Positions 1 through 8,265 of a stretch of DNA of 64,000 nt are shown here, one piece after another (position 1 is the stretch's first letter; each line of letters starts with the position of its first letter). The stretch spans positions 8,532 through 72,531 of the forward strand of contig CAJLLL010000004.1 of the NCBI GenBank assembly GCA_905207485.1, read 5' to 3'. A program made the translations under genes and the position numbers. The notes under the pieces were generated by a model. The model was not told where the DNA came from and did not search any database. It saw only the letters and a program-made list of their open reading frames with translations. The stretch comes from an uncultured Phascolarctobacterium sp. (lineage in GTDB: Bacteria > Bacillota > Negativicutes > Acidaminococcales > Acidaminococcaceae).

Positions 1-351
1 AAGATTATCGACAGGTTAGGCTACTCTGGTAAGTTGCGCTTTAAGTTCGTGTTTGAGGATAACGAAACACGTAAGAAAGCAAAGAGTGACAGAGTGCTTG
101 CTGAATTTAACGCAGACATTTTAACCGTGAACGAAACGAGACAGCTTTTGGGTTACAGCAAACTCGAAGGTGAGAACGAGAAGTACGGCAACTTGTTAAA
201 GAGCGATTATAAATCACAGCTTAACATTGACTACGCTAAAGAAACTGCTGATTTGCAAACACAAAATGCTGGTGGCTACAACGGTGTAGGCAAAAACAGG
301 TACGATAACGTAGACGACGATAGGGACGGTGATGATACCAATAATGAGTAG
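1..351 (+). CDS. Phage portal protein, C-terminal end (partial)
   Basis: The reading frame is open from base 1, so the gene starts left of the window and only about 116 residues are visible. The segment ILTVNETRQLLGYSKLEG matches the 'lT.NE.R.llG...leg' region near the C-terminus of HK97/SPP1-type portal proteins, which form the dodecameric DNA gate at the capsid vertex. The end is a low-complexity Asp/Asn-rich tail. Its position directly before a protease/scaffold gene and the capsid gene supports the call. The stop overlaps the start of the next gene by a few bases, as in a translationally coupled head operon. Confidence 0.75.
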   Translation, partial: KIIDRLGYSGKLRFKFVFEDNETRKKAKSDRVLAEFNADILTVNETRQLLGYSKLEGENEKYGNLLKSDYKSQLNIDYAKETADLQTQNAGGYNGVGKNRYDNVDDDRDGDDTNNE

Positions 352-1294
352 TAATTTATTCTTACAATTTAATAATTTTAAGTTTGAGAGTACCGCTGAC
401 GAGCATATTAATAAATTGCCGTTTAGCGGTATTTGTTTATTCGCAGACAAACCTTCTGACGCTATTCCTTGTGGCGCAGATAAGCCAGTTAAATTTTCAC
501 GGGAAGCAATACAGAACGCTTTAGATAGCTTCGCTGGTATGGGCGTAAATTGCCGTTATAATCCGTGGGACTGTCCAGAGGACGCATTAACAGGGCATGA
601 TGAGCACTTCAAGATTGGCGTTGTTGAAAGAGCTGAACTCGAAGCTGATGGCGGTGTTCACATAGACGGTTTGCTCTGGAAGCACGATATGTATGAAGTG
701 TGCTTTATGATACAGAACGCCAAAGACAGCCTTGGTTTTTCGGTAGAGGTATTCATTGAGGATATGAAAGACCTTGGCGATTGTTACGAAGTAGAGCAAT
801 TTACTTTTACTGGTGTTTCTATATTGTATAAAAATTTAGCCGCATTTAGAACTACACAAATAGCGGCGCAAGCAAAACAAATGCAAAAGGAGACTGATTT
901 AATGACAAAAGAAGAACTTGACGCTATTGTTGGCAAGATTAGTGAAGGTTTCGCTGACTTGAAAGCAAGTTTCGGTGCGGTTTCTGAAAAACTTGACGCT
1001 CTGGCTGCTAAAGAGCCTGTTTCTGTTGACTTTTCTGCTGTAACCGCTTCTATTGACGCTTTGGGTGAAAAACTGGAAGCAAAAGAACCTGTCGTTCCTG
1101 AACTGAAAGCAGACAACGAACCTACTCCGAAAACAGACGGTATGCAGTTCGCAGGCAAAGAAGATGAAGTTCCGAAAGACACGGGCTGGAAAGCAGCTTG
1201 TGAAGCTATCGACAACGACGCTTCTATTCCCGACAACCTCAAAGCTCATAAAAAAGTAGTAGCATATATCGCTTCTGCCAAAAAATCTAACTAA
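344..1294 (+). CDS. Capsid maturation protease with C-terminal scaffold region
   Basis: About 316 residues. The first ~180 residues (for example LFADKPSDAIPCGADKPVKF and GHDEHFKIGVVERAEL) have the layout of a phage prohead protease/minor head protein. After residue ~185 the protein becomes Glu/Lys/Ala-rich and helical, as in delta-domain or scaffold segments. I chose ATG 344 (MSSNLF), which overlaps the portal stop; in-frame GTG 329 and ATG 332 are alternatives. A second well-placed start lies in frame at 902 and would make the scaffold part alone. I do not see a catalytic triad with certainty, so the protease role rests mainly on position between portal and capsid. Confidence 0.6.
   Translation: MSSNLFLQFNNFKFESTADEHINKLPFSGICLFADKPSDAIPCGADKPVKFSREAIQNALDSFAGMGVNCRYNPWDCPEDALTGHDEHFKIGVVERAELEADGGVHIDGLLWKHDMYEVCFMIQNAKDSLGFSVEVFIEDMKDLGDCYEVEQFTFTGVSILYKNLAAFRTTQIAAQAKQMQKETDLMTKEELDAIVGKISEGFADLKASFGAVSEKLDALAAKEPVSVDFSAVTASIDALGEKLEAKEPVVPELKADNEPTPKTDGMQFAGKEDEVPKDTGWKAACEAIDNDASIPDNLKAHKKVVAYIASAKKSN
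902..1294 (+). CDS. Nested in-frame scaffold protein (internal start)
   Basis: Inside the protease gene an ATG at 902 is preceded by AAAAGGAG at 885-892 with a 9-base spacer, a stronger ribosome binding site than that of the full-length gene. The start is in frame, so translation gives a 130-residue copy of the helical C-terminal part (MTKEELDAIVGKISEGFADL...). The layout is that of lambda C/Nu3, where the scaffold is made from an internal start of the protease gene. That this product is made here is inference. Confidence 0.6.
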   Translation: MTKEELDAIVGKISEGFADLKASFGAVSEKLDALAAKEPVSVDFSAVTASIDALGEKLEAKEPVVPELKADNEPTPKTDGMQFAGKEDEVPKDTGWKAACEAIDNDASIPDNLKAHKKVVAYIASAKKSN

Positions 1295-1313
1295 TAAAGG
1301 AGAAATGTGATAC

Positions 1314-2282
1314 ATGAGTTCTAAATTTATTACATTTGAAGCTGGCTCTGCCGCTGGTTTGAACACAGGCAACGGTTTTATTTATGTTCCTGTATTTGAA
1401 AAAGAAATTCTCGACCTTGTAGGTAAACGTGGCTATCTCTTGCGTCGTATGAAAACTAAAGCCGCTACTGGCAACCCGACACAGTATTTTGAAAAACGTG
1501 CAGTTGCTTCTACTGCTTCTTTCCAAGACCCGCACGATTTGAAAGCCAATAAATACACTGTACAGCGTGTAAATAAAGCAGCTTTCATCAAAGCAATCAC
1601 TAACGAAATTGAGTTCTCTCATTTTGACCGTGAAGTAGGAGCACAGCAGGGTTTGTACAATGGTTTGACTACCGAAGATATTCAGTCTATGGTTTCTGAC
1701 CTGTTGATGTTACAGGACGCTAAAGTATGGACTGGTAATGATACTTCTCTGTCTGAAAGCACTACAAACGAGTATGTAGGTCTTTTGACCCAGATTACCC
1801 AGACCGCAGACGTACCCGAAGGTACTCTTATTACCGACTTTGTTCGCACTAAAGTAGCTGAACTCGCTGCTAAAACCGATTATGATGTTCGTCCTTCTCT
1901 TATCGTTGTAAATCCGCTGACTTATGACCTTATTGAACAGGAAGAACAGTCTCGTCCTAACACTGTAAAAGGTTATGAGGTAGAAATCACAGCAGGTATT
2001 AAAGTTCGTGGCATTATGACTTGCATGGGCGTTCTGCCGATTGCTCCTGACCCGTACTTACCTGTTGGTGAAGATGGTGTTCACAATATTGCGGTACTGT
2101 CTGAAAATCTGCTGACCCGTTACTATGTAACCAGCCCGAACCCTCGTATTTTCGCTTTTGGTATTCAGGACGAAAGCCTTAACGAAAAATACATGGCTCT
2201 GCAATATGACTGCATTGTAGCAAAAGGTGCAGATTACGCTCACCTTATTATCAAAAAAAAAGTAGCACAGGCGGGGGCGTAA
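1314..2282 (+). CDS. Major capsid protein (HK97 fold), short form
   Basis: A 322-residue protein following a good ribosome binding site (AAAGGAG). It has the features of HK97-fold capsid proteins: an N-arm, then an E-loop/P-domain pattern (YFEKRAVASTASFQDPHDLK, NEIEFSHFDREVGAQQG), a glycine-rich middle with DAKVWTGND, and a C-terminal region predicting the A-domain (LIVVNPLTYDLIEQEEQ, GIKVRGIMTCMGVLPIA). It builds the icosahedral shell. The gene sits between the scaffold and the head fibre. Near its end it contains nine A in a row and a canonical -1 slippery site, and a second, longer form is probably made (next entry). Confidence 0.85.
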   Translation: MSSKFITFEAGSAAGLNTGNGFIYVPVFEKEILDLVGKRGYLLRRMKTKAATGNPTQYFEKRAVASTASFQDPHDLKANKYTVQRVNKAAFIKAITNEIEFSHFDREVGAQQGLYNGLTTEDIQSMVSDLLMLQDAKVWTGNDTSLSESTTNEYVGLLTQITQTADVPEGTLITDFVRTKVAELAAKTDYDVRPSLIVVNPLTYDLIEQEEQSRPNTVKGYEVEITAGIKVRGIMTCMGVLPIAPDPYLPVGEDGVHNIAVLSENLLTRYYVTSPNPRIFAFGIQDESLNEKYMALQYDCIVAKGADYAHLIIKKKVAQAGA

Positions 2283-2392
2283 CACCCGTTGACACGGAAG
2301 CAGTAGTTGGTGAAGCCGTTGTTGGTACAGCTACCGTAGCGGCTTCCACTACTAAAACTCGTACAAAACGTGTTACTACAAAGAAAGGCTGA
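2255..2392 (+). other. -1 frameshift site and C-terminal extension of the capsid protein
   Basis: The heptamer A AAA AAA (2255-2261) lies in the correct phase of the capsid frame. Slipping back one base continues from 2261 as an open frame of 43 codons to TGA 2390-2392, adding SSTGGGVTPVDTEAVVGEAV followed by a Thr/Lys-rich tail; the long form would have 359 residues. The stretch 2283-2397 would otherwise be non-coding. A possible stimulatory hairpin, CGGG (2272-2275) with CCCG (2285-2288), lies 10 bases downstream. The peptide VGEAVVG recurs in the frameshift extension of the tail tube. Confidence 0.75.
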
Positions 2393-2397
2393 TGTGA

Positions 2398-2934
2398 ATG
2401 GCATATAGCAAAACCACTTGGAACACAGGCGATAAAATTACCGCTGAAAAATTAAACAACATTGAAACAGGCGTTGGCAACGCTCTTGAAAAACCTGCGG
2501 CAGATGGCGCAGAAGGTCAGATTTTAGCACGTAACGCTGACGGCACTCTTGCTTGGACAAACAAGCCTGCTGACGGCAAAAATGGTGCAGACGGAGCAGA
2601 TGGCGTTGCAGGTAAAATTACCGCAGTAACAGCGACCGTTGACGCTAACACTGGTACTCCTGCCGTTGAGGTAACTCTTGGCGGTACTGAAACAGCAAGA
2701 ACCGTAGCTCTTGCGTTTAAAAATCTTAAAGGAGCAAAAGGCGATAAGGGCGATACAGGCGCTACTGGTGCTACTGGTGCTGATGGTAAAGACGGTGCTG
2801 CTGGGGCAGCAGGCAAGGACGCTCCTACAATTAAATCTTGCGTTATCAACGTAAACGGAGCTACTGTTTCTGGTACTTTAACCCTGTCTGACAATAGCAC
2901 AGTAGCTATTACAGGTACTTACACAGCGGCGTAA
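2398..2934 (+). CDS. Head fibre / decoration protein with collagen-like repeats
   Basis: A 178-residue protein. The N-terminus ([20 protein letters not shown]) is the attachment motif common to phage head fibres and baseplate upper proteins. The middle and later parts contain runs of Gly-X-Y triplets ([11 protein letters not shown] and [19 protein letters not shown]), which form collagen-like trimers. A short globular beta domain ends the protein. Because the gene lies between capsid and connector genes rather than in the tail region, a fibre on the capsid surface is the best inference. Start is ATG 2398 with AAAGG upstream. Confidence 0.7.
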   Translation: MAYSKTTWNTGDKITAEKLNNIETGVGNALEKPAADGAEGQILARNADGTLAWTNKPADGKNGADGADGVAGKITAVTATVDANTGTPAVEVTLGGTETARTVALAFKNLKGAKGDKGDTGATGATGADGKDGAAGAAGKDAPTIKSCVINVNGATVSGTLTLSDNSTVAITGTYTAA

Positions 2935-2945
2935 AGAGGTAACTA

Positions 2946-3527
2946 ATGAGCCAGTATCTAAACGAAGAAGAAATCCTCAAATACTGTAACCGAGTTCCAG
3001 CCGTACAAGTATCTGACGTGATTATCGCTTCTAACTTAATTGACGGTTATTTGGGATTTTCATTTTCGGAAGCAGATACGGTTGAGACAGTTAGGTTAAA
3101 CGAAAAGCGCAGAGGAAGATTGAAGCATTACCCAGTTATCGAAGTGAAATCTATTAAAGAGGTTTACGCTTCACCTGTTGGGTTGGCAAAATCTGACGGT
3201 AACACTGAACAGTTTTACCAAGACGTAGAAAACGACGGCTACTTTTACTATTATCCGAAAGTAAGTCCGTTTCGTATGCCAATGGATTTTTGCGCTCCAT
3301 TTATTCCTCGCTTGTCGCTTGAAATTAGTTACAAATACGGCTACTCGGAAGTACCCGAAGAAGTCAAATACGTCACAGCTATGCTTGCTCAAAATATTAA
3401 ACAACTCGCTACCTTCGCAGGCGCAAAACGCCTAAACACTCTTGATTATACCGTAGAGATGAGTAATCCGTCGTTTTTTACAGACGATATGCGCTCTATT
3501 CTTTCTAAGTATAGGAGTATCGTGTGA
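2946..3527 (+). CDS. Head-tail connector protein (gp6/gp15 type)
   Basis: 193 residues, with the small helical-bundle layout of head-completion adaptors that dock beneath the portal (EEILKYCNRVPAVQVSDVII at the N-terminus, then a beta insertion, then EVPEEVKYVTAMLAQNI near the end). It is the first gene after the head fibre and overlaps the next gene by four bases (GTGTGA). The call relies on order and length together with the typical 'P.eVk.A...la' helix. Confidence 0.65.
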   Translation: MSQYLNEEEILKYCNRVPAVQVSDVIIASNLIDGYLGFSFSEADTVETVRLNEKRRGRLKHYPVIEVKSIKEVYASPVGLAKSDGNTEQFYQDVENDGYFYYYPKVSPFRMPMDFCAPFIPRLSLEISYKYGYSEVPEEVKYVTAMLAQNIKQLATFAGAKRLNTLDYTVEMSNPSFFTDDMRSILSKYRSIV

Positions 3528-4096
3528 GCCTGCAAGGTTTTTTTCTTACTAAAGAGTATGATGTCTATGGTTTAGACGGCTTGTTAAAGTGTAGTGAATT
3601 AATCCATATTACACGGCAATCCAACTCGAATACAGATTTTGCACATTCGTATAAATTCCGTGGCTTTTTAGCTGACGATACGCAGATTGAAACAGGCGAC
3701 CTTGTTGCTTACGGAGATGACAGGCTGCTTGTTACTGCGTTTCGCCATACGGATTTTATGAATACTAACACGGCTAATATGTGGCTGTGTGATAGCACTT
3801 GCTCAATTTACCGATTGAAAGGTAAATACGCAGGCAACCAACGTATTGGGAATGAATTAATTCCAGTCGTTGAAGATGTGCCATGTGTACAGCAAGACAC
3901 AAACGGCAAGATGAAGTATTATGACGCAGGTTTGCTTGAAAGCACTACGAAACTGGTCTACATACAACGGACGGCAGAAGTAGAGCTTATGGATAGAGTT
4001 GTTATTGATGGGCAAAATTATGAAGTGGACAGTATTTCGACTTCGATTAAAAACGTGCTGGTGTTACAGCTCTCACCTGACAAGAGGGCAATATGA
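3524..4096 (+). CDS. Head-tail stopper / joining protein
   Basis: 190 residues, GTG start overlapping the previous stop, and overlapping the next gene by four bases. It is beta-rich (FRGFLADDTQIETGDLVAYG, GDDRLLVTAFRHTDF, VVIDGQNYEVDSIST), resembling the SPP1 gp16-type stopper family that closes the capsid after packaging. The assignment is by secondary-structure character and position; I see no diagnostic motif. Confidence 0.5.
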   Translation: MSLQGFFLTKEYDVYGLDGLLKCSELIHITRQSNSNTDFAHSYKFRGFLADDTQIETGDLVAYGDDRLLVTAFRHTDFMNTNTANMWLCDSTCSIYRLKGKYAGNQRIGNELIPVVEDVPCVQQDTNGKMKYYDAGLLESTTKLVYIQRTAEVELMDRVVIDGQNYEVDSISTSIKNVLVLQLSPDKRAI

Positions 4097-4668
4097 ATAA
4101 CACAGCGCAGGTGCAGAATAATATCCTAAAAGCAATTCTCAATGTATGTGATAGCGAAGCTGGCAAAATCGTAGCGGACATAAAAGCTGATTATTCTGGT
4201 ATCAATAATGTAAACGGAAAAGCTGATGTTACAAGTGAGCTTAAACGATACGCTAAAGACCAGATTATTATGTCGATTATTTCCGCAGGGCAAAAAGCTG
4301 TAATCGCTGAATATGGTAAAGGTTCTTTAATGGACAAAAACAACCCAGCATTGGACGACTATTTTAACGAAGATGGTACGTTTAATAAGCGCAGGTTAGC
4401 CCACGGGTTAGCGATTATGACAAGACCTTATGACGAGCAATATAAAAATCTTGATGGCGTAGTAATTAAGCGTAAGCCACCGAAACGAGAATACAACTTA
4501 GAGGAAACTGGTATGAAACAGTATCAGCCTGTTGAACCTAAGTATATTGTTCGCAAAGCGGTAGAGCAGCGGTTAAATATTATTCTTGAAAAGATTGCCG
4601 AAGCGGTAGCCATAGAAAGCAAGATTGAGAAAATGTTTGAAGGGTTTAAATTTAAGGTGAAGCTATGA
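4093..4668 (+). CDS. Probable HK97-gp10-like head-tail/tail completion protein
   Basis: 191 residues. The helical N-terminus, a basic middle and the 'AEYGKGSLMDKNNPALDDYF' segment, where a glutamate-tyrosine-glycine turn follows a long helix, are typical of gp10-like tail completion proteins. It is overlapped by neighbours on both sides (ATGA junctions), so it is part of the tightly coupled connector block. Function is inferred from order. Confidence 0.45.
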   Translation: MNNTAQVQNNILKAILNVCDSEAGKIVADIKADYSGINNVNGKADVTSELKRYAKDQIIMSIISAGQKAVIAEYGKGSLMDKNNPALDDYFNEDGTFNKRRLAHGLAIMTRPYDEQYKNLDGVVIKRKPPKREYNLEETGMKQYQPVEPKYIVRKAVEQRLNIILEKIAEAVAIESKIEKMFEGFKFKVKL

Positions 4669-5093
4669 CGAATAGTTTTGACTTGTTAGACGAAATTTTT
4701 GAGCGTTGCGTAAGTGACGAAGAAATGATTAGTCTTTTGGAAATAAATACCGAACTTACAGGTGATGAACTCTTAGACGAGCAGAACCTCAAAGTACGCA
4801 GGGAGTATCAAACGGCAGACGTTATCGAGCCACAAGATACTCCTTTTATTTCTGTGTATTTTATGCACGCTGAAAAGTCTAAAAAGAATTACCTTGTAAA
4901 CGTAGGCGATTTATATGTTGATATTTACACGCACAATATGTACGAAGCTGGGTTAATCTCTAAGGCGTTTCGTAGAATTGCCAAAGGATTAGACGTACAG
5001 CCTTTGTTGATGTACGAAGGTCAGCATTACAGCGGTGTAACTGGTGTTCGTAAATATCGTTTGATTTACAATCCGTTAATTGACGGAGAATAA
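4665..5093 (+). CDS. Probable tail terminator / tail completion protein
   Basis: 142 residues immediately before the tail tube, the usual slot for the tail terminator that caps the tube. The central strand pattern (TPFISVYFMHAEKS, YLVNVGDLYVDIYTHNMYEA) fits the alpha/beta fold of gpU/gp17-type terminators. No motif is decisive. Confidence 0.5.
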   Translation: MTNSFDLLDEIFERCVSDEEMISLLEINTELTGDELLDEQNLKVRREYQTADVIEPQDTPFISVYFMHAEKSKKNYLVNVGDLYVDIYTHNMYEAGLISKAFRRIAKGLDVQPLLMYEGQHYSGVTGVRKYRLIYNPLIDGE

Positions 5094-5114
5094 AACGAAA
5101 GGTGAGTGAACTAC

Positions 5115-5891
5115 TTGATTGATACTAAAAATATGGTAATTCACGGTACAGGCACAGCATTTTTGATTGGCTCTGATGGCACAACTGGCGCACAGCTTAT
5201 GAAAATGCAGAACATGACAATCGAAATCACTTCCGAAAGCGAGGACGTGTTCGGTGGCGATAGTCTGTTCCCGTTCTACAACTACATTACATCTAAATCT
5301 GCAACCTTTACTTTCACCAACGCTACTGTTGACCTGAACGTATTGGCTATGACACAGGGTGTTCCTGTTATTGGTGGTGGCGAAGCATTTGGTAACGAAA
5401 CTATTACCGTAAAAGGTACTGGCGATACCCTTGCTATCACTACTGGCGTTCAGACTGACACCGTAGAGGTTTTAACTGATGAAGGTAAACGCCTTACACG
5501 TGTTTCTGATAGTCCTACTGCTGGACAGTTCTCTTGCACTGAAAATGGCGCATTAACTTTTGGTGAAGATGTTACCGCAGGCACTAAAGTTCATGTATCT
5601 TACGTATACGAAGTAGAAGAAGGTTCTACCGTTCACGTATTTACTGATAGCGTTCCTGGCTACGTAGAACTTCGCCATGTATCTAACGTAACTGAAATCC
5701 CTGACGGGAAAGGCGGTACTAAGAAAGTACGTCTGTATACTCGTGTATACAAAGCTCGTTGTGATGGTGGTTTCAACCTTGAACAGACCAGAGATGGTGC
5801 TACTGCTCCTGAAATTACCTTCACTTCTGTTGACCCTGAACGCAGCGATAAACGCTTCGTTTCTTACAGCGTAGTTGAAGAAAAAAACTGA
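5115..5891 (+). CDS. Major tail tube protein, short form
   Basis: 258 residues from TTG 5115, which is placed 8 bases after AAAGGTGAG; an in-frame GTG at 5106 overlaps that ribosome binding site and is less likely. The protein is beta-rich with repeated Thr/Val strands (TIEITSESEDVFGGDSLFPF, ATFTFTNATVDLNVLAMTQG) and an Ig-like middle part (EVLTDEGKRLTRVSDSPTAG). It polymerises into the tail tube. It follows the terminator gene and precedes the tail chaperones, the normal order. It ends at a canonical slippery heptamer (next entry). Confidence 0.75.
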   Translation: MIDTKNMVIHGTGTAFLIGSDGTTGAQLMKMQNMTIEITSESEDVFGGDSLFPFYNYITSKSATFTFTNATVDLNVLAMTQGVPVIGGGEAFGNETITVKGTGDTLAITTGVQTDTVEVLTDEGKRLTRVSDSPTAGQFSCTENGALTFGEDVTAGTKVHVSYVYEVEEGSTVHVFTDSVPGYVELRHVSNVTEIPDGKGGTKKVRLYTRVYKARCDGGFNLEQTRDGATAPEITFTSVDPERSDKRFVSYSVVEEKN

Positions 5892-5968
5892 TTAACCCTA
5901 CACCGCCTATTGAAGAAGCTAACAATATAGTTGGCGAAGCAGTTGTAGGGGAAGCAGTAATTGAATAA
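5882..5968 (+). other. -1 frameshift signal and C-terminal extension of the tail tube
   Basis: The last codons of the tube gene read GAA AAA AAC TGA, giving the slippery heptamer A AAA AAC at 5882-5888 directly before the stop. The -1 frame is open for 26 codons to TAA 5966-5968 and adds LINPTPPIEEANNIVGEAVV plus GEAVIE. Seven bases after the heptamer, CCCTACA (5896-5902) can pair perfectly with TGTAGGG (5944-5950), a 7-bp stem at the spacing usual for stimulatory structures. The peptide VGEAVVG is shared with the capsid extension. Confidence 0.82.
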
Positions 5969-6023
5969 GTTTTAGCCCGCTGCCTTGTCGCAGCGGTGCT
6001 TCCTATTTTTAAAAGGAGAGACA

Positions 6024-6386
6024 ATGGACAACAAAGAGATTGTAAAAGACCCGTTTACTGATTATAAAGATATTTTGTGCAGGGACGGTATTAAACGCAG
6101 AGTATATCCTGCGAAATTAAAATATAAAGATAAAATTAGAGAATTATCGCCTAAGTTCAACGATATGTTTATTGCCGAGAATATTCTTGAACTTAATAAC
6201 AGCGGTGAATATACAGACGAAGCGTGGGACGCTATGCTTGAAATTTTATACATGGCTTTTGACGGCAAATATACTAAAGAGGAAATTTTGGATTTTCTTG
6301 ATGTATCACAAGCTGTTGAAGTATTTAGTGTGTTTTACGGTTTGTCGAGCTTAAAAAAAAAGATAACCCAGATGACGAAGGTTTAA
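6024..6386 (+). CDS. Tail assembly chaperone, short form (gpG-like)
   Basis: 120 residues from ATG 6024, preceded by AAAGGAGAG; an upstream in-frame start at 5985 has no good site. It is acidic and helical (PKFNDMFIAENILELNNSGE, DEAWDAMLEILYMAFDGKYT), as expected of the chaperone that coats the tape measure during tail assembly. It lies between tail tube and tape measure, the conserved slot for the G/GT gene pair, and ends just after a slippery site. Confidence 0.75.
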   Translation: MDNKEIVKDPFTDYKDILCRDGIKRRVYPAKLKYKDKIRELSPKFNDMFIAENILELNNSGEYTDEAWDAMLEILYMAFDGKYTKEEILDFLDVSQAVEVFSVFYGLSSLKKKITQMTKV

Positions 6387-6610
6387 CGGATTGGTCTAAA
6401 CTGTATGCGTCTGTATTACAAAATACATCTTTAGACATGAACGCTTTGTTAGATTTAACGCTTCCTCAACTGGAATATCTATTGGACGGCTTCAAGAAAA
6501 ATAATGAGGAAATGGAAAAGGAACTAAACGGCAAACGCAAACCTAAAGGTGAAACTTTAGAAGGTGCTGACGCTATTAAATATTTAATTCAGAGTGGACA
6601 AGTTGGGTGA
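6356..6610 (+). other. -1 frameshift making the long tail chaperone (gpGT-like)
   Basis: A run of nine A followed by G contains A AAA AAG at 6356-6362 in the right phase. Moving into the -1 frame opens 82 further codons (DNPDDEGLTDWSKLYASVLQ... ending ADAIKYLIQSGQVG) to TGA 6608-6610, giving a fusion of 195 residues. There is no start codon with a ribosome binding site for the T part, so it is reached only by frameshift. Lambda-type G/GT frameshifting is conserved in long-tailed phages. Confidence 0.88.
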
Positions 6611-6615
6611 TGTGA

Positions 6616-8265
6616 TTGGCAGACGCTATAAATAGACAAGTAAAGATTGATGTATGCTTAGATGTCGCAAACGCTTTACGGCAAGTCCAAGTAATACAAA
6701 ACAACCTTGACAAGTTGAGTATAAAAAATATCTCGGCTAAGTCTGGGGACGAGCCTTTTGAAAAAATCACTAAAAGTACAGGCAAAGCTGCTGACACCTT
6801 GAAAACATTTCAAGAACAGCTAAGAGAAGCGAAAAGGCAGCTTGAAAAAGACCTTGTTAAGAACAACATGAGTATTTCGTTCTTAGATAGCAAAGAATAT
6901 CAGGCGCAAGCAAAGCGCATATCTGATTTAACCCAAAAGGTGCAGTCATTTAAGAACCTTCTTAAAGATTTGAATATGTCTAAAGCTGTTGATTATATGG
7001 GTAGTGGCTATGGATTTAATGCCAAGACCCGTGCTATTGATAAGCAGATAGCAGAAGAACGGAAAAGACAAGCGGCAGAATATAAACAGCAGTTAATTGA
7101 GCAGAGAAACCAAGTTAAGGCACTGGCGCAAGCTGAAAAAGAACGAGAAAAGCAGTTGCGAGAGCAGGCTAAAGCACAAGAAAAAATGGCACAGGCTCAA
7201 CGTAAGTTAGAGCAAGCTAATCTGTTTAAAAGCTATCCTGCCGAACTTGCTAAACTTGAAAGACAACTAACTACTGTTTTTCATAAAATGCAAGAAATAC
7301 CTAAGACCAGCAAAGAGTATGAAAATCTTGCTAAGGACTTAGATAATTTATCTAAACAGTATGCGAAGTTAAACCGTGAAAGCGTAAACTTCCGTAAACA
7401 AATCGGCGTTAGCAACAGCCGTGGTTTCTACGATATTAACCATAACCTTGATTACTTTAGAGCTAAAGTCCGTAGCCGTTTGGTATATAGCTTTGCGACC
7501 GAAGCGGAAGGTATGATGTCGAACCTGCTACCGAACTTCATTAATGCAATGGAGAGATATCAAGCGAACCGAGTAAACTTTGCGCAGGTAATGCCTAATG
7601 ACTTCGCTGAAAACCAAGAAGCAATGAACAATGCTATGCGTGAGTTTATTCAGACGGCTTCTGATTACGGTGCTTCTGTTGAAGATGTTGTAGAAGCAGG
7701 GCGTTTGTGGGGGCGTATTTACAAAGACGTTGCTGTTGTACAAGAGTTAGTTAGAGCTTCTACTAAACTGTCTATTACTGACGATATGAGTTTAGTTGAG
7801 GTAAACAAAGGCTTGGAAGCTACAATGCAACAGTACGCTATCCATTTAAACGACGCTAACGAAGCACAGCAATACAGTTCTAAGATTATTGATACTTGGG
7901 CAAAATTAGCCGATAACGCTGGCGTTACTGCGGCAAATTTGGCAGCGGCTTCTGAAAGGGCTGGCGGTGCGGCATATCAAGCAGGCGTAGGTTTTGATAG
8001 TTTATCTGCTATGATTGCTACAATGTCGCAGGTAACAGGTAAAGCTGGTGGCGAAGTTGGTAGAAGTATTCGTTCTATGCTTGTATCAATGAACACTGAC
8101 AGAGCAAGGAAACAGCTTGAACAGTTAGGTATTGCAGTATATGAGTTTTCAGAAGATGGCACGAAAAGATTAAGAAGTTTTGAGGATATTATTCCTGACC
8201 TAATGAGGGTTTTACAAACTTCTGAAAAAGATATGAGTAAAGTTATCTTAACAATGTCTGGGGGT
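6616..8265 (+). CDS. Tail tape measure protein, exon 1
   Basis: First 550 codons of the tape measure, starting at TTG 6616. The region contains long coiled coils rich in Lys/Glu/Gln/Ala (residues ~60-270) and then the phage_tail_TIGR01760-like core (GRLWGRIYKDVAVVQELVRA, AAASERAGGAAYQAGVGFDS, GGEVGRSIRSMLVSMNTDRA, IPDLMRVLQ). The open frame runs on to a stop at 8289, but the last eight codons belong to a group I intron. Exon 1 ends after TCT GGG GGT (8257-8265), and joining to 8490 gives the continuous sequence SGG-KYQYNNVMALL. Confidence 0.85.

Noticed and set aside
2397..2934. CRISPR-like or tandem repeat in the head-fibre gene
   Set aside because: The repetition is explained by collagen-type Gly-X-Y codons.
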